A stretch of DNA of 64,000 bases from an uncultured Paracoccaceae bacterium (GCA_947496605.1 CANMDF010000004.1:186001-250000); one strand, 5' to 3'. Shown: positions 45,044-54,915, counted from the stretch's first letter. Translations and numbers: made by a program. The notes: generated by a model from the sequence alone, not told the origin.

Positions 45044-47908
45044 GTGTCTCTATTCTTTATCGTCGCCTTGCCCTTTTTTGGTGCGTTACTCCCGGGACTA
45101 ATGAACGCTGCAGGACGGTCTGCGACAGCGGGCGTGACCTTTACTGTGACCTTGGCGGCCTTCATCGGGTTACTGACGAACCTGCCCGCCATTCTCGCGG
45201 GCGAGGTCGTCATGGCTCGCATCGATTGGATGCCAACGCTTGGTTTGAACTTTACGTTGATGCTGGATGGTTTGGGCTTTTTCTTTGCACTTTTGATCCT
45301 TGGTATCGGCCTTTTGATCATCGCCTACGCCCGCCAATACCTCAGTCGCGACGACCATATGGGCGAGTTTTTTACGTATCTGCTGCTATTCCAAGGCGCG
45401 ATGGTGGGTATCGTTCTGAGCGATAACATTCTGCTTTTGCTTATTTTCTGGGAACTGACGTCACTGTCATCCTTCCTACTCATCGGTTACTGGAAACACC
45501 TGCCCGAAGGGCGACAAGGTGCGCGCATGGCCCTGACCGTAACGGGTATGGGCGGGCTTGCGATGATTGGTGGCATGCTAATCTTGGGCCAGATTGTGGG
45601 CAGCTATGACCTAAGCGTTATTTTGCAGAACCGTGAATTGATCCAAGCTGATCCACTTTATGTCCCTGCCCTGATCCTGATCCTTTTGGGCTGCTTTACA
45701 AAGTCTGCTCAGTTCCCGTTCCATTTCTGGCTGCCACACGCGATGGCGGCCCCTACGCCAGTATCGGCATACCTGCACTCGGCCACGATGGTGAAAGCGG
45801 GTATCTTTTTGATGGCACGGATGTGGCCGGTCTTGTCCGGCACGACCGAATGGTTCGTGATTGTAACAACGGCCGGTTTGGTGACGATGGTCTTGGGGGC
45901 TGTGATTGCGCTGTTCAAACATGACCTCAAAGCGCTGCTGGCGTTCTCAACCGTCAGCCACCTAGGCCTGATCACCATGCTTTTGGGCACAGGCACGGCC
46001 TTTGGCGCAATGGCTGCGGTGTTTCACATCCTCAACCACGCAACATTCAAAGCCGCCTTGTTCATGTCCGCAGGCATCATCGACCACGAAGCCCATACCC
46101 GCGATATTCGCCGCCTGGGAGGTTTGCGCACCTTGATGCCGATTACATTCATGATCGTATCATTGGCCGCCCTCTCAATGGCGGGTATTCCACTACTGAA
46201 CGGCTTTCTGTCGAAAGAGATGATGCTGGAAGAGGCAAATCACACCGTCCTTTTCAACAACCCTTGGTTTGTGCCTGTTCTGGCAACGATTGGATCGTTG
46301 TTCTCTGCAGCCTATTGCTTCCGCCTGATCGGACATGTGTTCTTTGGACCTGTGCGCGATGACTATCCTGCCAAACCCCATGACCCGGGTGCAGGGCTTT
46401 GGTTGCCACCTGCTTTGCTGATCATCCCAGTCGTGGTCATCGGTGTCGCTCCTTTCTTAGCCGAGCCTTTTGTGCGCCTAGTGACCTCTGCCGTTCTAGG
46501 CAATGCAGCCGAGATGCCATCTGCCCATTTGAAAATCTGGCATGGTCTTGTGCCTGCGCTTTATATGTCGATCATCGCGGTCTTGGGTGGCTTGGTCATG
46601 CTTGCGATCTTCAAGCCAGCACTGCGCTTGTGGGAAGGCACGCCGCGCCCAGAAGCCAAGGTCATATTTGAGGCCATCGTTGAAGGTGCTGTAAAGCTGG
46701 CAAAGGTCCTGATCCTACCGCTGCACAACGGCGCGTTTACACGTTACGCCGCCATCGGGACCATCACGATTGTTGGCGCAGGCTACTACGCATGGACGAC
46801 AGGCACGGTCGGTTTGCCAACCTATACGGTACAAAAAGCCGATCCGGTTCTGATTTCGGGTTGGGGTATGCTGGTTGCCGCGACGATTGGCATGGTCTTC
46901 TTGCACCGCAACCGCTTCTTATCGCTGATCCTGATGGGGATTGTCGGCTTGATGGTATCGATTGGCTTTGTGTTCCTCAGCGCACCTGATCTTGCCATGA
47001 CACAGTTCACCGTCGAAGTTGTCACGATCATCTTGCTGCTACTAGCGCTGAATTTCCTGCCGAACGCCACGCCGATCGAAAGCTCAGTTTTACGCCGGAT
47101 GCGTGACGCAGGTGTTGCGATTGCAGGTGGTTTGGCCAGTTTCGCCATCGCCTACCACTACATGCTGCGCGATCCGGTCAGCGCTTCAATTTCTGAATTC
47201 CATCTCGCCAATTCGTACAAAGGCGGTGGCGGTACGAATGTGGTGAACGTCATTCTGGTCGATTTCCGTGGCTTTGACACGTTCGGCGAAATCATCGTGC
47301 TGAGTATTGCAGCGCTGTTGATCTATGCCCTGACCGAAACTCTGTTGCGCGGCCCTGTCGGGGCACGTCTGTTGAACCGCAAGCCTGATCAACCGCAGGC
47401 GGGTGGTGTACACCCGATGATGATGGTCGTTCTGACCCGTGGCATCATGCCGGTTGTGATGATGGTTGGTTTCTACATCTTCCTCAGCGGACACAACGAA
47501 CCCGGTGGTGGTTTTATTGCGGGCTTGATCGTCTCAATTGGTGTGGTGATGCAATACATGGCCAGCGGCTTTGCTTGGACGTCGGCCCGTTTGAAATACC
47601 CTTATCATGGGGTCATTGGCGCAGGTGTTCTTGTGGCAGGCTTTACCGGGATCGGGTCTTGGTTTGTCGACAAACCGTTCCTGACCTCTGACTTTACCTA
47701 CGTGCGTATTCCGCCCTTTGAAAAATTTGAGTTGGCCACAGCCGCACTCTTTGATCTGGGCGTTTTCTTATCAGTTGTCGGTGCGGTCATGCTGTCGCTT
47801 GAGAGCTTCTCGCGCCTTGCAAGACGTGCTGAAACACCCGAAAGCCTGCATCCCATGGACATTGACCCATCGCGAGATGACCCCAAACCTGTTGTGGAGG
47901 GCGCGTAG
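45044..47908 (+). CDS. mnhA: Mrp Na+/H+ antiporter subunit A fused to B
   Basis: 954 aa, larger than MnhA alone (about 800), because the C-terminal 150 residues are an MnhB domain (TRGIMPVVMMVGFYIFLSGHNEPGGGFIAG). N-terminal NADH dehydrogenase 5-like segments (LLIIFWELTSLSSFLLIGYWKH, FPFHFWLPHAMAAPTPVSAYLHSATMVKAG, quoted in part) carry the proton-path residues. Start GTG after AGGAG. Exchanges Na+ (possibly K+ or Ca2+) for H+ at the inner membrane. First gene of mnhA-C-D-E-F-G. Confidence 0.95.
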   Translation: MSLFFIVALPFFGALLPGLMNAAGRSATAGVTFTVTLAAFIGLLTNLPAILAGEVVMARIDWMPTLGLNFTLMLDGLGFFFALLILGIGLLIIAYARQYLSRDDHMGEFFTYLLLFQGAMVGIVLSDNILLLLIFWELTSLSSFLLIGYWKHLPEGRQGARMALTVTGMGGLAMIGGMLILGQIVGSYDLSVILQNRELIQADPLYVPALILILLGCFTKSAQFPFHFWLPHAMAAPTPVSAYLHSATMVKAGIFLMARMWPVLSGTTEWFVIVTTAGLVTMVLGAVIALFKHDLKALLAFSTVSHLGLITMLLGTGTAFGAMAAVFHILNHATFKAALFMSAGIIDHEAHTRDIRRLGGLRTLMPITFMIVSLAALSMAGIPLLNGFLSKEMMLEEANHTVLFNNPWFVPVLATIGSLFSAAYCFRLIGHVFFGPVRDDYPAKPHDPGAGLWLPPALLIIPVVVIGVAPFLAEPFVRLVTSAVLGNAAEMPSAHLKIWHGLVPALYMSIIAVLGGLVMLAIFKPALRLWEGTPRPEAKVIFEAIVEGAVKLAKVLILPLHNGAFTRYAAIGTITIVGAGYYAWTTGTVGLPTYTVQKADPVLISGWGMLVAATIGMVFLHRNRFLSLILMGIVGLMVSIGFVFLSAPDLAMTQFTVEVVTIILLLLALNFLPNATPIESSVLRRMRDAGVAIAGGLASFAIAYHYMLRDPVSASISEFHLANSYKGGGGTNVVNVILVDFRGFDTFGEIIVLSIAALLIYALTETLLRGPVGARLLNRKPDQPQAGGVHPMMMVVLTRGIMPVVMMVGFYIFLSGHNEPGGGFIAGLIVSIGVVMQYMASGFAWTSARLKYPYHGVIGAGVLVAGFTGIGSWFVDKPFLTSDFTYVRIPPFEKFELATAALFDLGVFLSVVGAVMLSLESFSRLARRAETPESLHPMDIDPSRDDPKPVVEGA

Positions 47909-47909
47909 C

Positions 47910-48266
47910 ATGGAGCTTTTACTCGCCTCTGCCATTGGCATCATGACTGCCGCAGGCATCTATCTGGTGCTGCGGTTGCGGACATTCCCGGTGATCTTGG
48001 GCATCTCATTGCTGACCTATGCCGTGAATGTCTTTTTGTTCACATCAGGCCGAGTCGCCATTGGTGCACCGCCCGTGCTGCGCGACAACGTGACAACATA
48101 CACTGATCCATTGCCACAAGCGTTGGTCCTAACCGCGATTGTGATTTCATTTGGTATGACTGCCGTCGTGGTCATGATCGGCCTCGGAGCTTTCCTTGGG
48201 TCCAACGATGACCATGTAGATGATCAACCTGAGACATCGGACGATCTGTCGGAGGGCCAATCATGA
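47910..48266 (+). CDS. mnhC: Mrp antiporter subunit C
   Basis: 118 aa, three membrane segments, NuoK-like: ELLLASAIGIMTAAGIYLVLRLR and TDPLPQALVLTAIVISFGMTAVVV. The ATG follows the mnhA stop by 1 nt and GGAGG by 9; a longer frame from 47718 runs inside mnhA. Its stop overlaps mnhD by ATGA. Confidence 0.93.
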   Translation: MELLLASAIGIMTAAGIYLVLRLRTFPVILGISLLTYAVNVFLFTSGRVAIGAPPVLRDNVTTYTDPLPQALVLTAIVISFGMTAVVVMIGLGAFLGSNDDHVDDQPETSDDLSEGQS

Positions 48267-49804
48267 CCCATTGGCTGATTGCACCCGTTGTTTTGCCCGC
48301 AATGTTGGCACCGTTCATCGTATTGGCCGCCCGTTATCACATTGGCATCCAGCGCGTCTTTTCGATTGTTGGCGTTCTGATGCTGATCGCGATCTCAGGT
48401 GGTCTTGCTTGGACGGCCTCTGACGGCACTATTATGTTGTACCAGTTGGGTGATTGGGCGGCACCTTTCGGGATCGTTCTTGTCGGAGATCAACTATCGA
48501 CCTTGATGATCTTACTGACCTCGGTCTTGGCCCTGTTCGTTTTGGTCTATGCCATCAGTTCGGGATGGGATGATCGCGGACGGCATTTCCATGCGCTTTT
48601 CCAGTTTCAATTAATGGGCATCCTAGGCGCATTCCTGACCGGAGACCTTTTCAACCTTTTCGTGTTCTTCGAAGTACTGCTGATCGCGTCCTATGGTTTG
48701 ATGATCCACGCAGGCGGTACAAAGCGGCTGCGGGCGGGCGTACAATACGTGTTGTTCAACCTCATCGGCTCCACCCTGTTTTTATTCGCGCTGGGATCAA
48801 TCTATGCAGAAACGGGGACGCTGAATATGGCGGATTTGGCCAACAGGGTCGCATTGATCAGCCCAGAGGAAACCGTCGGAATTCGTGTGGCCGCTGTCCT
48901 GCTCTTGCTGGTCTTCGCAATCAAAGCCGCATTGGTGCCTTTGCACTTTTGGCTGCCGTCCAGCTACGCCGAAGCGCCTGCCCCAGTCGCTGCCCTATTC
49001 GCAATCATGACCAAGGTCGGCGCCTATGCGATTATCCGGGTCTACACGATGATCTTTCCGCCTGATCTGGACGTCACTGCGGGCTTGCATGACACATGGC
49101 TCTTACCCGCAGCGCTATTGTCACTCGCCATTGGCATGATCGGTGTGCTTGCGGCCAAACAGCTGGATCGGCTTGTCGCCTTTTCGATCATCGGATCAAT
49201 GGGCATGGTTATGGTTTCCATCGCACTCTTCACGCCCGAAGGGATCGCGGCCGCACTTTACTACATCATTCATTCGACGTTGGCTGGTGCAGCGCTGTTC
49301 CTTATTGCCGACTTGGCCAGATCGGGCCGCGCTAATCTGGCACTGACCCCGCAACCGCCAATCGCAGGGGCCACACTCACCGCTGGCCTGTTCTTTGCAG
49401 GCGCTATTGCCATGGCGGGTCTGCCGCCATTGTCTGGCTTCTTAGGGAAACTTCTGGTCTTGGATGCAGCCTTTGACACCACGCGGATGGTCTGGATCTG
49501 GGTCATCGTTCTTGGATCAAGTCTGATCAGCGTTGTTGGATTTGCCCGCGCTGGCAGTGTGGTCTTTTGGAAGGCAAGAAGCGTGACGCCCGACGACGAT
49601 GCACCAATGGCAGAACCACCCGCGACGATGGCTTATGTGGCCGTTGGAGGCTTGATTGCACTGCTCGCGCTTCACACCATTCTGGCAGGTCACATGCACA
49701 GCTACACCACGTCCATTGCGGCGCAATTATTTGCCCCTGAGCCCTATATCTCGACGGTGCTTGAAACACCCGGCAAACTGAGCGAACCAGGGGAGGATCA
49801 CTAA
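48263..49804 (+). CDS. mnhD: Mrp antiporter subunit D
   Basis: 513 aa, fourteen membrane segments, NuoN/M-like proton pathway. FVFFEVLLIASYGLMIHAGG, ALVPLHFWLPSSYAEAPAPVAALF and the charged lysines between helices fit. It pairs with MnhA as the second antiporter-like module. Overlaps mnhC by ATGA; mnhE begins after 1 nt. Confidence 0.94.
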   Translation: MTHWLIAPVVLPAMLAPFIVLAARYHIGIQRVFSIVGVLMLIAISGGLAWTASDGTIMLYQLGDWAAPFGIVLVGDQLSTLMILLTSVLALFVLVYAISSGWDDRGRHFHALFQFQLMGILGAFLTGDLFNLFVFFEVLLIASYGLMIHAGGTKRLRAGVQYVLFNLIGSTLFLFALGSIYAETGTLNMADLANRVALISPEETVGIRVAAVLLLLVFAIKAALVPLHFWLPSSYAEAPAPVAALFAIMTKVGAYAIIRVYTMIFPPDLDVTAGLHDTWLLPAALLSLAIGMIGVLAAKQLDRLVAFSIIGSMGMVMVSIALFTPEGIAAALYYIIHSTLAGAALFLIADLARSGRANLALTPQPPIAGATLTAGLFFAGAIAMAGLPPLSGFLGKLLVLDAAFDTTRMVWIWVIVLGSSLISVVGFARAGSVVFWKARSVTPDDDAPMAEPPATMAYVAVGGLIALLALHTILAGHMHSYTTSIAAQLFAPEPYISTVLETPGKLSEPGEDH

Positions 49805-49805
49805 C

Positions 49806-50306
49806 ATGACACGTGCCTTTCAATGGCTCATACCCCACCCGTTACTGACGCTGATCCTGACGATTGTCTGGATGTTGCTGCAAAACGAACTTTCCGCAGG
49901 GATGCTTGTCTTTGGTTTCATCCTTGGGATCATCATCCCTTGGAGCACGTCTATCTGGTGGCCCGACACGCCCAAAGGATTCCGGTTGGGCAAGATGATC
50001 CGCTACAGTTTCATTGTGATCTGGGATATTATTGTGGCCAACATCGAGGTGGCGTGGATTGTCCTGACAGTGCCATCATCAAAACTAAAACCCGCTTGGA
50101 TCGTCGTGCCTTTGGAACTGCGTGAACCTGAAGCCATCACGATGCTGGCGGGTACGATCACTCTGACGCCCGGCACAGTGTCTGCCGACCTTTCCGACAA
50201 GGGCCACAGCCTGCTGGTCCATGTCCTGCACACCGATGACCCTGACGCTGTGCGCGATGATATCAAAACCCGCTACGAGGCCCGCTTGTTGGAGATCTTC
50301 ACATGA
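49806..50306 (+). CDS. mnhE: Mrp antiporter subunit E
   Basis: 166 aa. Two N-terminal membrane segments (LTLILTIVWMLLQNELSAGMLVFGFILGI, partial) followed by a cytoplasmic domain; the TLTPGTVSADLSDKGHSLLVHVL sequence is the family mark. Overlaps mnhF by ATGA. Confidence 0.93.
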   Translation: MTRAFQWLIPHPLLTLILTIVWMLLQNELSAGMLVFGFILGIIIPWSTSIWWPDTPKGFRLGKMIRYSFIVIWDIIVANIEVAWIVLTVPSSKLKPAWIVVPLELREPEAITMLAGTITLTPGTVSADLSDKGHSLLVHVLHTDDPDAVRDDIKTRYEARLLEIFT

Positions 50307-50590
50307 TACTTGCGACCCAATTCCTCAATATCGCGATGATCATCACCTTTTTGGCGCTGGCAATCGGGCAGATCATGTCGATGGTGCGTTTGGTCTTGGG
50401 GCCAACATCTGGCGACCGGATTTTGGCGCTGGATACAATGGTGATCAACGCGTTGGGCCTTGTGATCGTTCTGGGCATCTATCAAGGCGTGCAAGTCTAC
50501 TTTGAGGTCGCCTTGCTGATTGCGATGCTTGGATTTGTCTCAACCGTGGCAATGGCACGGTTTATTTTGCGGGGAGACATCATCGAATGA
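50303..50590 (+). CDS. mnhF: Mrp antiporter subunit F
   Basis: 95 aa, three membrane segments: IAMIITFLALAIGQIMSMVRLVLGPTSGDRILALDTMV and VALLIAMLGFVSTVAMARFIL (each quoted in part). Small structural subunit. ATGA overlaps on both sides. Confidence 0.92.
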   Translation: MILATQFLNIAMIITFLALAIGQIMSMVRLVLGPTSGDRILALDTMVINALGLVIVLGIYQGVQVYFEVALLIAMLGFVSTVAMARFILRGDIIE

Positions 50591-50949
50591 CCTTGTTGAT
50601 TATTGGCACATATTTTGTTGGCATCACCCTTTTGATCGGATCTGGGTTTATCCTTGTTGGTGTGATTGGCCTGTTAAAGTTCAATGATCCGATGACGCGG
50701 CTACATGCCCCAACCAAAGTGGGCACAGTCGGGATTGGCATGCTGTTGATAGCATCCATTGTGCATTCATTTGATCTGGGTGAACCCTCGACACATGAGT
50801 TACTGATCATGGCATTTCTTTTTGTGACGGCACCTATTTCGGCAAATTTCATCGCCAAGGTGAACATTCACAGACGTGCCTGTGATACGCCACCTGCCCC
50901 GCCGCGCGATGACACTTGGTCAACTTTGAACGTCGAAGAAGAGACTTAG
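50587..50949 (+). CDS. mnhG: Mrp antiporter subunit G
   Basis: 120 aa, three membrane segments, GFILVGVIGLLKFNDPMTRLHAPTKVGTVGIG is the family core (partial). Last gene of the Mrp operon; its TAG stop overlaps the stop of the convergent cutC by TTAG. Confidence 0.92.
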   Translation: MTLLIIGTYFVGITLLIGSGFILVGVIGLLKFNDPMTRLHAPTKVGTVGIGMLLIASIVHSFDLGEPSTHELLIMAFLFVTAPISANFIAKVNIHRRACDTPPAPPRDDTWSTLNVEEET

Positions 50950-51680
50950 ATCGCGTCCAGCGCGTGCCGCATCTGTGCAATTTCTTGCCGGTCGGTGCTG
51001 CGTTCAGACTGTCCAAATCCCAAGTCAGAAATCGCACCCGTAACCGGTGACTTCATTGTACACGACGCATGAACCGATCGCACTCTGGTGTCTTTAACAA
51101 GCTGGTAGACGTTGCTGCTGTTCACGCCTGACCCTACCATAATATCGATGCGCCGGTTGGCGCGCTCCTGAAGTGCACTTATCACGGCTTTGCCTTCAGT
51201 CGCCGTCTTTGCGCCACCTGACGTCAAGATACGCGAAAACCCGAGGTCAATCGCCACGTCCAATGCTACGAATGGATCGGTCACAACATCGATCGCGCGA
51301 TGCAATGTCAATTCCAATCCATCCGATGCGCGACAGATAGCTATCAACGCATCACGATCCAATGCGCCGGATTTTGTGGCCCCCACAACAATGCCCTTAA
51401 GGCCGATTGATCGCACCACCGCGATATCGTTCAGGATCGTGCCCAGATCACCTTGATCATATTCAAAATCACCTGTTCTAGGTCGGATCAGGACATGTGT
51501 CCCTAACCCGCACGCCTTGGCCAATTGCATCAATCCAGCACTTGGTGTCAAACCGCCAAATTCCAGTCCTGCACAAAGCTCAATACGGTCAACAAGTCCT
51601 GCGCATGCATCAAAGCCGGCGGCGTTGTCGATACACACTTCTAAGGCGATGTGGTCAGATCGCTGCATCAATCGCGCCAT
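50946..51680 (-). CDS. cutC: CutC family TIM-barrel protein
   Basis: 244 aa, CutC/PF03932. LEVCIDNAAGFDACAGLVDRIELCAGLEFGGLTPSAG (partial) is the family start and SGGAKTATEG plus GSGVNSSNV near the C-terminus the barrel loops. An ATG at 51668 is an alternative start. CutC was named for copper homeostasis but its biochemistry is uncertain. Here it is the last gene of the amino-sugar operon, overlapping nagA, which suggests a role in handling sugar-related molecules; that is inference. Confidence 0.88.
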   Translation of the reverse strand: MARLMQRSDHIALEVCIDNAAGFDACAGLVDRIELCAGLEFGGLTPSAGLMQLAKACGLGTHVLIRPRTGDFEYDQGDLGTILNDIAVVRSIGLKGIVVGATKSGALDRDALIAICRASDGLELTLHRAIDVVTDPFVALDVAIDLGFSRILTSGGAKTATEGKAVISALQERANRRIDIMVGSGVNSSNVYQLVKDTRVRSVHASCTMKSPVTGAISDLGFGQSERSTDRQEIAQMRHALDAI

Positions 51681-52794
51681 GACGGATCAGCGTATCCGCA
51701 AGGGTGCCGCTCACATCAAGCTCCGCGTCCAAGATCAAAAGATCGGCGGCAGAGCGGCCCAGCATTCCAGCAAGATTGGGTTGGTTTAAAAGCACCGCAG
51801 GGTTTGTAATCGCCATACGCAGCGCATTAACCAGCATCACATCGATATCATGGACCAATCGCTTCACACCCGCCGCTTGGGTAATATGTGCGCCAGCAAG
51901 GCCGCCCTCAGAATTGATCAATCGCCCGTCCTGCAAGCGCACTGGCTTGCCGTAGAGGTCAAACTGGTCGGGCCCACCGATTGTCGCCATCGCATCAGAG
52001 ACAAGAAAAGGAAGCGAGCGATGCGCACAAGCCCGCAGGGCTAGCCGCACCATACGGTCATCAACGTGATGTCCATCACAAATGATGCCAAATGGAATGC
52101 CTGCATCAAGGATACCGCCAACGGCACCGGGTGCCCTGCTTGTCATCGGCGACATTGCATTGAACAAATGTGTGCCGCAGCTGGCACCTGCCGCAATTGC
52201 CGCCTCAATCTGTTCCACCGGTGCATCCGTATGACCTAGCGACACAACCGCACCTGCACGGGAAAGAGCTGCGATTTGGTCAAGCGTCACTGCTTCTGGG
52301 GCCAGTGTAATCATGACACTGATCCCTGCCTCGCGCAGATTTGCGACGATGTTCATCGTCTGTGCATCCATGCCGCGCACATCAGTGGCACTGTGCGTCC
52401 CGCGACGGGCAACTGCGATATGCGGCCCTTCTATATGCAAGCCAAGAATGCCGTCATGATCGTTTACTTTTACTACTGCATCAGCGGCACGTGCCAAGAC
52501 ATCTGGGTGATCTGTGATAACTGTAGGCAAGATACCGACCGTCCCAAACCGGCGATGTGCTGCTGCGATCGCAAGCATTCCTTCAGCGGTTGGCGATGAA
52601 TTCAACTGCACACCACCCCCGCCATTGACCTGAAGATCAATGAACCCGGGCGTCAAGCATCCGGCAACTTGGACCGCATTCTGCGGCGCATTGGACAACT
52701 CAACAATTTGCCCTTGCTCAACACGGACGGCCAGATCAGTCAGGATTTCTTGGCCGTCAAAGACAAGGTCAGGTTTGATCCAATGCGCGTTCAT
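51655..52794 (-). CDS. nagA: N-acetylglucosamine-6-phosphate deacetylase
   Basis: 379 aa amidohydrolase removing acetate from GlcNAc-6-P (or GalNAc-6-P). Metal and active-site residues: Glu in GLHIEGPHI, His in VSLGHTDAP, His in CGTHLFNAMSP and Asp in LVSDAMAT. PGFIDLQVNGGGG is the N-terminal barrel. Coupled to the KbaZ-like gene by ATGA and to cutC by a 14- or 26-nt overlap. Confidence 0.93.
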   Translation of the reverse strand: MNAHWIKPDLVFDGQEILTDLAVRVEQGQIVELSNAPQNAVQVAGCLTPGFIDLQVNGGGGVQLNSSPTAEGMLAIAAAHRRFGTVGILPTVITDHPDVLARAADAVVKVNDHDGILGLHIEGPHIAVARRGTHSATDVRGMDAQTMNIVANLREAGISVMITLAPEAVTLDQIAALSRAGAVVSLGHTDAPVEQIEAAIAAGASCGTHLFNAMSPMTSRAPGAVGGILDAGIPFGIICDGHHVDDRMVRLALRACAHRSLPFLVSDAMATIGGPDQFDLYGKPVRLQDGRLINSEGGLAGAHITQAAGVKRLVHDIDVMLVNALRMAITNPAVLLNQPNLAGMLGRSAADLLILDAELDVSGTLADTLIRHGAIDAAI

Positions 52795-54017
52795 AGGTCA
52801 TCCCCAAAGAAATACGGTGCGAGTGCGACTTCTATCTGCGCATCAATAAGACGCGCAACCTGAGGGCCTTGTAGAACCTCTGCACGATCAAGAACAGACA
52901 TTGGAAACACATTGCGCAAAGCAGTGTCCGGGATTGTTGCACTAAAGTCAGCGATCAGTGCCTGAACCGCGGTTTGCGCAGCTGTTGTTGGCCAATAATA
53001 ACGGATGCGATCTGCAAGACTAAAGTGCCGCAAATGCGCGCGTTTCGCAGTGTCGCCTTTGTAGTGGCTTTGCCAATGGATTGGGTCGTCCGTCATCACG
53101 GCCTCCATCGCAGATTGCAGGCTACCGGCAGGAGTGCGCAACTGATCCAATGCATAAAGCGCTTCACGGTATGCGAATGTCAACGCGGGTCCCACTTTTT
53201 GAAACGCAAAGCCAAGTTCCGCAAGGCGCGGAAAGACAGCCGATGCTTGATAATCAGTCGAGTGAGCTTCAAGGCAAACACCCGACCGATCCTTCAGTGC
53301 GGCCAGAAAACCGGGATCGCGATCAAGTGGCAGGTGATGCACATCTGACGGTCCAAATTCGACACCAGGCTGCACGACCAGCCCACCGATTTGGGGCGCG
53401 AGATCACCGAAAGTTACATCATGCGCATCTAAAGTGGCGCGGGCATCATGCGCATCTGTAGGCGGTATGTCACCATCATCTGGACGGGCACCACCGGGTG
53501 GCGGCACCTCGGTCCCGACGACAAACAACAGATCATCATGAACCTGAGCACATACACGTGCCAATCTCGCTGATCGCTCAGCCGTTTGAGCATCACTCAG
53601 CTGTGCGGGCTCACCCTGACACCCTTCTGAGCAATCAAGATGGATTTTGCCAAATCCGGCGGCCACGTAGTCACGCACAAGCGTTTCTGCCTTGTCCAAG
53701 GCTTCTTGAGCTGACTTTCCGCGCCAAACCTGCGTGCCAAGATGATCACCGCCAAAGATGATACTGCTGCGATCAGTGCCCACTTCATCCGCTAGATCAT
53801 GGACGTACTTCACAAAATCTGCGGCCCGCATGCCGGTGTAGCCGCCATCTTGGTTGACTTGGTTCGACGTCGCCTCAATCACAATATGCCGCCCCACGCG
53901 CCGCGCCATGCGCATTGAGGCACGCAACACGTCAGGATGCGCCGAGCACACGGATGGGATCGCAACCGCCTCACCCGCGCGGTTGCGGGAAATGATATCA
54001 CGCAGGACGTCAGACAT
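52791..54017 (-). CDS. GatZ/KbaZ family protein (tagatose-bisphosphate aldolase accessory)
   Basis: 408 aa. The start MSDVLRDIISRNRAGEAVAIPSVCSAHPDVLRA (partial) and segments IEATSNQVNQDGGYTGM and GGDHLGTQVW are the GatZ/KbaZ hallmarks. In enterobacteria this protein supports the catalytic KbaY/GatY aldolase; AgaZ versions in galactosamine gene clusters have been suggested to act as tagatose-6-phosphate kinases. No KbaY/GatY is in the window. ATG at 54017 overlaps the ROK gene end by 8 nt; the longer frame to 54071 runs into it. Confidence 0.85.
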   Translation of the reverse strand: MSDVLRDIISRNRAGEAVAIPSVCSAHPDVLRASMRMARRVGRHIVIEATSNQVNQDGGYTGMRAADFVKYVHDLADEVGTDRSSIIFGGDHLGTQVWRGKSAQEALDKAETLVRDYVAAGFGKIHLDCSEGCQGEPAQLSDAQTAERSARLARVCAQVHDDLLFVVGTEVPPPGGARPDDGDIPPTDAHDARATLDAHDVTFGDLAPQIGGLVVQPGVEFGPSDVHHLPLDRDPGFLAALKDRSGVCLEAHSTDYQASAVFPRLAELGFAFQKVGPALTFAYREALYALDQLRTPAGSLQSAMEAVMTDDPIHWQSHYKGDTAKRAHLRHFSLADRIRYYWPTTAAQTAVQALIADFSATIPDTALRNVFPMSVLDRAEVLQGPQVARLIDAQIEVALAPYFFGDDL

Positions 54018-54915
54018 TCTGCATGTCCTGCCAAGCGGCATAGGCGGCCCCTCTTGCGCCACTCGCATCACCGCCTTGCGCCAGTACGATGGGCGCTGGG
54101 TTGAACCCTGCGATTTGGGTCTGACCTGCGGCCACGGTCAGGTCTTCAATAACACCCGGAATAGCACTCAGCCCGCCACCCAAAACGATGACGTCGGGAT
54201 CAACTGTTAGGGTCAGGCTATGGATCATCTCGGCCGTGAAAGCGCACCAAATAGACCAGACCTGCGCCATGTCTGCGTCGCGGCGTGCGGCGATGTCTTT
54301 GGTGGTGATGTCTGCACCTGTCACGAACTTGGCCAACCTCTCTAGCCCCGGACCCGCAATGTACGTTTCAATACAGCCCATCCGACCACATCCGCATTGA
54401 TAAAGCGGCAGTCCATGCGCCGCAACGATATGGGCCGGTGCCGAGGAATGACCAAATTCACCACCTGTCGCCGTCGGCCCTGGGAGCAGAGCTTGATCAA
54501 CGGCAATCCCGCCGCCGACACCAGTGCCGATGATCAATGCCATGACCGTGCGTTTGTCTTTCCCGGCCCCAAAAACCGCTTCTGAGAGCGCAAGAGCACG
54601 ACAATCGTTGACATAGGTAACGTCACGCCCTGCCCTTTTTGCGATATCCGCTGGAAAGGGATGGCCAGACGCGGCGAGGTTGGCGGTAAAGGCATGACCC
54701 GTTTCAGGATGCACCAAACCGGCCGCACCAATGCCCACGGCCGAAATCGGTCCGGCTTTGCCAGCAGCCCAATCAATTTGATCACCCACTGCGGCAACGA
54801 TAGATGGATAGTCCTTGGGCGTCGCCACACGATGCCGGGCGACTTCTACCCAGTTCTGATCAAAGACCTGCACTTCAATTTTAGTGCCTCCAATATCAAT
54901 CCCTGCCGTCGTCAT
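54010..54915 (-). CDS. ROK family sugar kinase (probably N-acetylhexosamine kinase)
   Basis: 301 aa. N-terminal ATP site GIDIGGTKIEVQVF, GTGVGGGIAVD, and the ROK zinc site QCGCGRMGCIETYIAG. In this operon it is best read as the kinase for imported GlcNAc or GalNAc. It has no DNA-binding domain, so it is an enzyme and not a NagC-type regulator. Coupled to the SIS gene by ATGA. Confidence 0.88.
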   Translation of the reverse strand: MTTAGIDIGGTKIEVQVFDQNWVEVARHRVATPKDYPSIVAAVGDQIDWAAGKAGPISAVGIGAAGLVHPETGHAFTANLAASGHPFPADIAKRAGRDVTYVNDCRALALSEAVFGAGKDKRTVMALIIGTGVGGGIAVDQALLPGPTATGGEFGHSSAPAHIVAAHGLPLYQCGCGRMGCIETYIAGPGLERLAKFVTGADITTKDIAARRDADMAQVWSIWCAFTAEMIHSLTLTVDPDVIVLGGGLSAIPGVIEDLTVAAGQTQIAGFNPAPIVLAQGGDASGARGAAYAAWQDMQNV

